Source of the DNA: Glandiceps talaboti
Taxonomy: Eukaryota; Hemichordata; Enteropneusta; Spengelidae
NCBI RefSeq assembly: GCF_964340395.1
Contig: NC_135569.1
Span: forward strand, 19,240,957 to 19,304,956
DNA length: 64,000 nt
Direction of reading: 5' to 3'
Shown: positions 58,319-64,000 of the stretch, piece after piece
Position numbering within the stretch: the first letter of the stretch is position 1
How the letters are laid out: each line of letters begins with the position of its first letter
The notes under the pieces: model-generated
What the model saw: the letters and a program-made list of their open reading frames with translations, nothing else
The model's database searches: none
Told to the model about the DNA's origin: nothing
Program-made: the position numbers and the translations under genes

Positions 58319-58462
58319 GGTGACTATGTCTGCATTGGCTGTGGTCAGGCCAATTTTCAAGGCATCCTTCAAACAAACAAGAAACAGAACAAAGTTAGAG
58401 CTTTGTATCCATTTAACATGCTTGGGAAGAGTCTGTCTGTATCATGTAGCAGCCATGTACAT
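58319..58462 (+). CDS. Third exon of the NRF1-like (or an overlapping) gene
   Basis: 144 nt between TTACAG and ACAT|GTAAGT, phase 0 at both ends. It encodes GDYVCIGCGQANFQGILQTN, KKQNKVRALYPFNMLGKSLS and VSCSSHVH. The C-x-x-C-G at residues 5-9 could be half a metal site. The splice sites are strong and the composition coding-like. Its fit downstream of the phase-0 exon at 57751 supports one gene. The domain is not recognised and is not part of vertebrate NRF1 as I know it. Confidence 0.5.
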
Positions 58463-58679
58463 GTAAGTTATAAAATTGTTGTAAATAACATCATGTTATG
58501 CAAGGCAGTAGATCGTAGAGGGCATACATATACATATATATATATAGGAATAAGCAATGAATTATTGCTTGCATGCCGTTGTAGAATATTCAAGATAGGG
58601 AACTAAGAGACAGCTTTTTGTTAGTGTATACAAATGATTGCGTGTATTTGGTGTCTAGCTCATCACATGACAGAGACCA
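58463..58679. other. Intron start
   Basis: (TA) tract near 58527-58545; otherwise plain. Confidence 0.4.
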
Positions 58680-59592
58680 GTGCAGTGCAGAGACCAGGGC
58701 CACTTTACCATACAGCTATATTGTATAGCGCAGAGACCAGGGCCACTTTACCATACAGCTATATTGTATAGTGCAGAGACCAGGGCCACTTTACCATACA
58801 GCTATATTGTATAGTGCAGAGACCAGGGCCACTTTACCATACAGCTATATTGTATAGTGCAGAGACCAGGGCCACTTTACCATACAGCTATATTGTATAG
58901 CGCAGAGACCAGGGCCACTTTACCATACAGCTATATTGTATAGTGCAGAGACCAGGGCCACTTTACCATACAGCTATATTGTATAGCGCAGAGACCAGGG
59001 CCACTTTACCATACAGCTATATTGTATAGTGCAGAGACCAGGGCCACTTTACCATACAGCTATATTGTATAGTGCAGAGACCAGGGCCACTTTACCATAC
59101 AGCTATATTGTATAGTGCAGAGACCAGGGCCACTTTACCATACAGCTATATTGTATAGTGCAGAGACCAGGGCCACTTTACCATACAGCTATATTGTATA
59201 GCGCAGAGACCAGGGCCACTTTACCATACAGCTATATTGTATAGTGCAGAGACCAGGGCCACTTTACCATACAGCTATATTGTATAGCGCAGAGACCAGG
59301 GCCACTTTACCATACAGCTATATTGTATAGTGCAGAGACCAGGGCCACTTTACCATACAGCTATATTGTATAGCGCAGAGACCAGGGCCACTTTACCATA
59401 CAGCTATATTGTATAGTGCAGAGACCAGGGCCACTTTACCATACAGCTATATTGTATAGCGCAGAGACCAGGGCCACTTTACCATACAGCTATATTGTAT
59501 AGTGCAGAGACCAGGGCCACTTTACCATACAGCTATATTGTATAGTGCAGAGACCAGGGCCACTTTACCATACAGCTATATTGTATAGCGCA
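58680..59592. repeat. 43-bp minisatellite
   Basis: About 21 copies of GTGCAGAGACCAGGGCCACT then TTACCATACAGCTATATTGTATA. Nearly perfect; the only regular difference is GCGCAG versus GTGCAG, in the order C T T T C T C T T T T C T C T C T C T T C. Confidence 0.95.
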
Positions 59593-59834
59593 GGTTAGAA
59601 AAGATTGCAGGCTATGTTCTTTCAAAAGAATTGCTCATATTAAATTGTTTAAACAGAAGTTGATAGATTTTCAAGTTTGTCTGGTTTACTTCATCCAAGA
59701 TATAACCCCATATGGTGTGTTGTATGGCACAGTTATCGTGATTGGTGTCTCTAGATACAGAAATTGGCTTCTTATATACCAGTAGAGGTCAAAGTCAAAG
59801 GTCAGGGTATAAAAAGAGACCTTACTTTGCAGTG

Positions 59835-59868
<34 letters not shown>

Positions 59869-60047
59869 GCAAGCTGAAATTATAATATATGATAGTTTCT
59901 GTATACAGAGCTCAGCTGACTTCCTACTAGAAAATGTTTTATTACATTAACTTTGCAGTGATATTGGTTTAGAGATTTAAGAGTGTTTGGGTATTAACCT
60001 TCCCAAGTTAACATTGAAAAACAAAGAGACAATCTCAATTTCATCCT
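59593..60047. other. Spacer with poly-T
   Basis: A run of about 27 T at 59839-59865, possibly a retroposon tail on the minus strand. No gene seen. Confidence 0.4.
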
Positions 60048-63000
60048 CATAGCGACAGTGGTACAATTCTCAATGTCTTAATTGTCATAGTGACAGTGGT
60101 ACAATTCTCAATGTCTTAATTGTCATAGTGACAGTGGTACAATTCTCAATGTCTTAATTGTCATAGTGACAGTGGTACAATTCTAAATGTCTTAATTGTC
60201 ATAGTGACAGTGGTACAATTCTAAATGTCTTAATTGTCATAGTGACAGTGGTACAATTCTAAATGTCTTAATTGTCATAGTGACAGTGGTACAATTCTAA
60301 ATGTCTTAATTGTCATAGTGACAGTGGTACAATTCTAAATGTCTTAATTGTCATAGTGACAGTGGTACAATTCTCAATGTCTTAATTGTCATAGTGACAG
60401 TGGTACAATTCTCAATGTCTTAATTGTCATAGTGACAGTGGTACAGTTTTCAATGTCTTAATTGTCATAGTGACAGTGTTACAATTCTAAATGTCTTAAT
60501 TGTCATAGTGACAGTGGTACAATTCTAAATGTCTTAATTGTCATAGTGACAGTGGTACAATTCTAAATGTCTTAATTGTCATAGTGACAGTGGTACAATT
60601 CTCAATGTCTTAATTGTCATAGTGACAGTGGTACAATTCTAAATGTCTTAATTGTCATATTGACAGTGGTACAATTCTAAATGTCTTAATTGTCAGAGTG
60701 ACAGTGGTACAGTTTTCAATGTCTTAATTGTCATAGTGACAGTGGTACAATTCTAAATGTCTTAATTGTCATAGCGACAGTGGTACAATTCTAAATGTCT
60801 TAATTGTCATAGTGACAGTGGTACAATTCTAAATGTCTTAATTGTCATAGTGACAGTGGTACAGTTTTCAATGTCTTAATTGTCATAGTGACAGTGGTAC
60901 AGTTTTCAATGTCTTAATTGTCATAGTGACAGTGGTACAATTCTAAATGTCTTAATTGTCATAGTGACAGTGGTACAATTCTCAATGTCTTAATTGTCAT
61001 AGTGACAGTGGTACAATTCTAAATGTCTTAATTGTCATAGTGACAGTGGTACAATTCTAAATGTCTTAATTGTCATAGTGACAGTGGTACAATTCTCAAT
61101 GTCTTAATTGTTATAGTGACAGTGGTACAATTCTAAATGTCTTAATTGTCATAGTGACAGTGGTACAATTCTAAATGTCTTAATTGTCATAGTGACAGTG
61201 GTACAATTCTAAATGTCTTAATTGTCATAGTGACAGTGGTACAATTCTAAATGTCTTAATTGTCATAGTGACAGTGGTACAATTCTAAATGTCTTAATTG
61301 TCATAGTGACAGTGGTACAGTTTTCAATGTCTTAATTGTCATAGCGACAGTGGTACAATTCTAAATGTCTTAATTGTCATAGTGACAGTGGTACAATTCT
61401 AAATGTCTTAATTGTCATAGTGACAGTGGTACAATTCTCAATGTCTTAATTGTCATAGTGACAGTGGTACAATTCTCAATGTCTTAATTGTCATAGTGAC
61501 AGTGGTACAGTTTTCAATGTCTTAATTGTCATAGTGACAGTGGTACAATTCTAAATGTCTTAATTGTCATAGTGACAGTGGTACAATTCTAAATGTCTTA
61601 ATTGTCATAGTGACAGTGGTACAATTCTCAATGTCTTAATTGTCATAGTGACAGTGGTACAATTCTCAATGTCTTAATTGTCATAGTGACAGTGGTACAA
61701 TTCTAAATGTCTTAATTGTCATAGTGACAGTGGTACAATTCTAAATGTCTTAATTGTCATAGTGACAGTGGTACAATTCTAAATGTCTTAATTGTCATAG
61801 TGACAGTGGTACAATTCTAAATGTCTTAATTGTCATAGTGACAGTGGTACAATTCTAAATGTCTTAATTGTCATAGTGACAGTGGTACAATTCTCAATGT
61901 CTTAATTGTCATAGTGACAGTGGTACAATTCTCAATGTCTTAATTGTCATAGTGACAGTGGTACAGTTTTCAATGTCTTAATTGTCATAGTGACAGTGTT
62001 ACAATTCTAAATGTCTTAATTGTCATAGTGACAGTGGTACAATTCTAAATGTCTTAATTGTCATAGTGACAGTGGTACAATTCTAAATGTCTTAATTGTC
62101 ATAGTGACAGTGGTACAATTCTCAATGTCTTAATTGTCATAGTGACAGTGGTACAATTCTAAATGTCTTAATTGTCATATTGACAGTGGTACAATTCTAA
62201 ATGTCTTAATTGTCAGAGTGACAGTGGTACAGTTTTCAATGTCTTAATTGTCATAGTGACAGTGGTACAATTCTAAATGTCTTAATTGTCATAGCGACAG
62301 TGGTACAATTCTAAATGTCTTAATTGTCATAGTGACAGTGGTACAATTCTAAATGTCTTAATTGTCATAGTGACAGTGGTACAGTTTTCAATGTCTTAAT
62401 TGTCATAGTGACAGTGGTACAGTTTTCAATGTCTTAATTGTCATAGTGACAGTGGTACAATTCTAAATGTCTTAATTGTCATAGTGACAGTGGTACAATT
62501 CTCAATGTCTTAATTGTCATAGTGACAGTGGTACAATTCTAAATGTCTTAATTGTCATAGTGACAGTGGTACAATTCTAAATGTCTTAATTGTCATAGTG
62601 ACAGTGGTACAATTCTCAATGTCTTAATTGTTATAGTGACAGTGGTACAATTCTAAATGTCTTAATTGTCATAGTGACAGTGGTACAATTCTAAATGTCT
62701 TAATTGTCATAGTGACAGTGGTACAATTCTAAATGTCTTAATTGTCATAGTGACAGTGGTACAATTCTAAATGTCTTAATTGTCATAGTGACAGTGGTAC
62801 AATTCTAAATGTCTTAATTGTCATAGTGACAGTGGTACAGTTTTCAATGTCTTAATTGTCATAGCGACAGTGGTACAATTCTAAATGTCTTAATTGTCAT
62901 AGTGACAGTGGTACAATTCTAAATGTCTTAATTGTCATAGTGACAGTGGTACAATTCTCAATGTCTTAATTGTCATAGTGACAGTGGTACAATTCTCAAT

Positions 63001-64000
63001 GTCTTAATTGTCATAGTGACAGTGGTACAGTTTTCAATGTCTTAATTGTCATAGTGACAGTGGTACAATTCTAAATGTCTTAATTGTCATAGTGACAGTG
63101 GTACAATTCTAAATGTCTTAATTGTCATAGTGACAGTGGTACAATTCTCAATGTCTTAATTGTCATAGTGACAGTGGTACAATTCTCAATGTCTTAATTG
63201 TCATAGTGACAGTGGTACAATTCTCAATGTCTTAATTGTCATAGTGACAGTGGTACAGTTTTCAATGTCTTAATTGTCATAGTGACAGTGGTACAATTCT
63301 AAATGTCTTAATTGTCATAGTGACAGTGGTACAATTCTCAATGTCTTAATTGTCATAGTGACAGTGGTACATTTCTAAATGTCTTAATTGTCATAGTGAC
63401 AGTGGTACAATTCTAAATGTCTTAATTGTCATAGTGACAGTGGTACAATTCTAAATGTCTTAATTGTCATAGTGACAGTGGTACAGTTTTCAATGTCTTA
63501 ATTGTCATAGTGACAGTGGTACAATTCTAAATGTCTTAATTGTCATAGTGACAGTGGTACAATTCTAAATGTCTTAATTGTCATAGTGACAGTGGTACAA
63601 TTCTAAATGTCTTAATTGTCATAGTGACAGTGGTACAATTCTAAATGTCTTAATTGTCATAGTGACAGTGGTACAATTCTAAATGTCTTAATTGTCATAG
63701 TGACAGTGGTACAATTCTAAATGTCTTAATTGTCATAGTGACAGTGGTACAATTCTCAATGTCTTAATTGTCATAGTGACAGTGGTACAATTCTAAATGT
63801 CTTAATTGTCATAGTGACAGTGGTACAATTCTAAATGTCTTAATTGTCATAGTGACAGTGGTACAATTCTAAATGTCTTAATTGTCATAGTGACAGTGGT
63901 ACAATTCTAAATGTCTTAATTGTCATAGTGACAGTGGTACAGTTTTCAATGTCTTAATTGTCATAGTGACAGTGGTACAGTTTTCAATGTCTTAATTGTC
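60048..64000. repeat. 38-bp minisatellite, runs off the window
   Basis: About 104 copies of CATAGTGACAGTGGTACAAT then TCTAAATGTCTTAATTGT. Three main monomer types differ at one block: AATTCTAAATG, AATTCTCAATG, AGTTTTCAATG. Rare variants (GTGTTAC, CATATTG, CAGAGTG, CATAGCG, TTATAG) recur exactly 1,520 bp apart, showing a 40-monomer higher-order unit present twice. Confidence 0.97.

Overview
This window reads as nuclear DNA of an invertebrate animal. It is AT-rich and intron-rich, with GT-AG splice sites, very many dispersed repeats, several families of non-LTR retrotransposons, small DNA transposons and a tRNA-derived SINE. Two repeat signatures, TGACCTTTGACCTTGAC blocks and GACGGACGGACAGACAGAC-type tails, are familiar from marine invertebrates such as bivalves and hemichordates, so I infer a marine lophotrochozoan or hemichordate-like animal. 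I cannot name the species from sequence alone. Nothing looks bacterial, and there are no operons, riboswitches or CRISPR arrays. Layout: 1-5.1 kb holds two exons of a kinesin-2 (KIF3B/C-like) gene. Between a duplicated intron segment and the motor exon lies one exon that looks like the start of a KSR/RAF-type kinase domain. 5.1-9 kb is dispersed repeats plus a CR1/L2-like LINE 3' end lodged in an older TTAA-type element. 9.1-14.8 kb is a mosaic of minus-strand LINE copies from one family. 14.5-24.9 kb is a direct segmental duplication. One copy carries a 1,565-bp TTAA element and the other a 583-bp long-TIR element, and each copy preserves the other's empty site. 25-35 kb holds small TIR elements, a DIRS-like tyrosine recombinase remnant, minisatellites and one unassigned 184-codon reading frame. 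36-40 kb has a 34-bp minisatellite, TATC/GATA microsatellites and a plus-strand LINE. 41-46 kb has a decayed gag-like remnant and the 3' end of a plus-strand gene whose introns appear to be filled by tandem arrays. 46.6-49.9 kb holds the last two exons of a minus-strand gene, separated by a 22-bp minisatellite of about 2.8 kb. 53.6-58.5 kb holds a CpG-rich segment and an NRF1/EWG/P3A2-like gene whose first visible exon sits between inverted repeats that abut two 37-bp minisatellite arrays. 58.7-64 kb is two more minisatellites; the last runs off the window and contains a 1,520-bp higher-order duplication (40 x 38 bp). The eight main minisatellites together cover roughly 11.7 kb, about 18% of the window. 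Host genes supported in part are: kinesin-2, a KSR-like exon, a plus-strand gene ending at 45,260, a minus-strand gene ending at 46,591, and the NRF1-like gene. All are partial here. The theme of the window is short conserved exons set in introns built mostly from tandem arrays and transposon debris. Every function assignment comes from motif recognition, not a database search.
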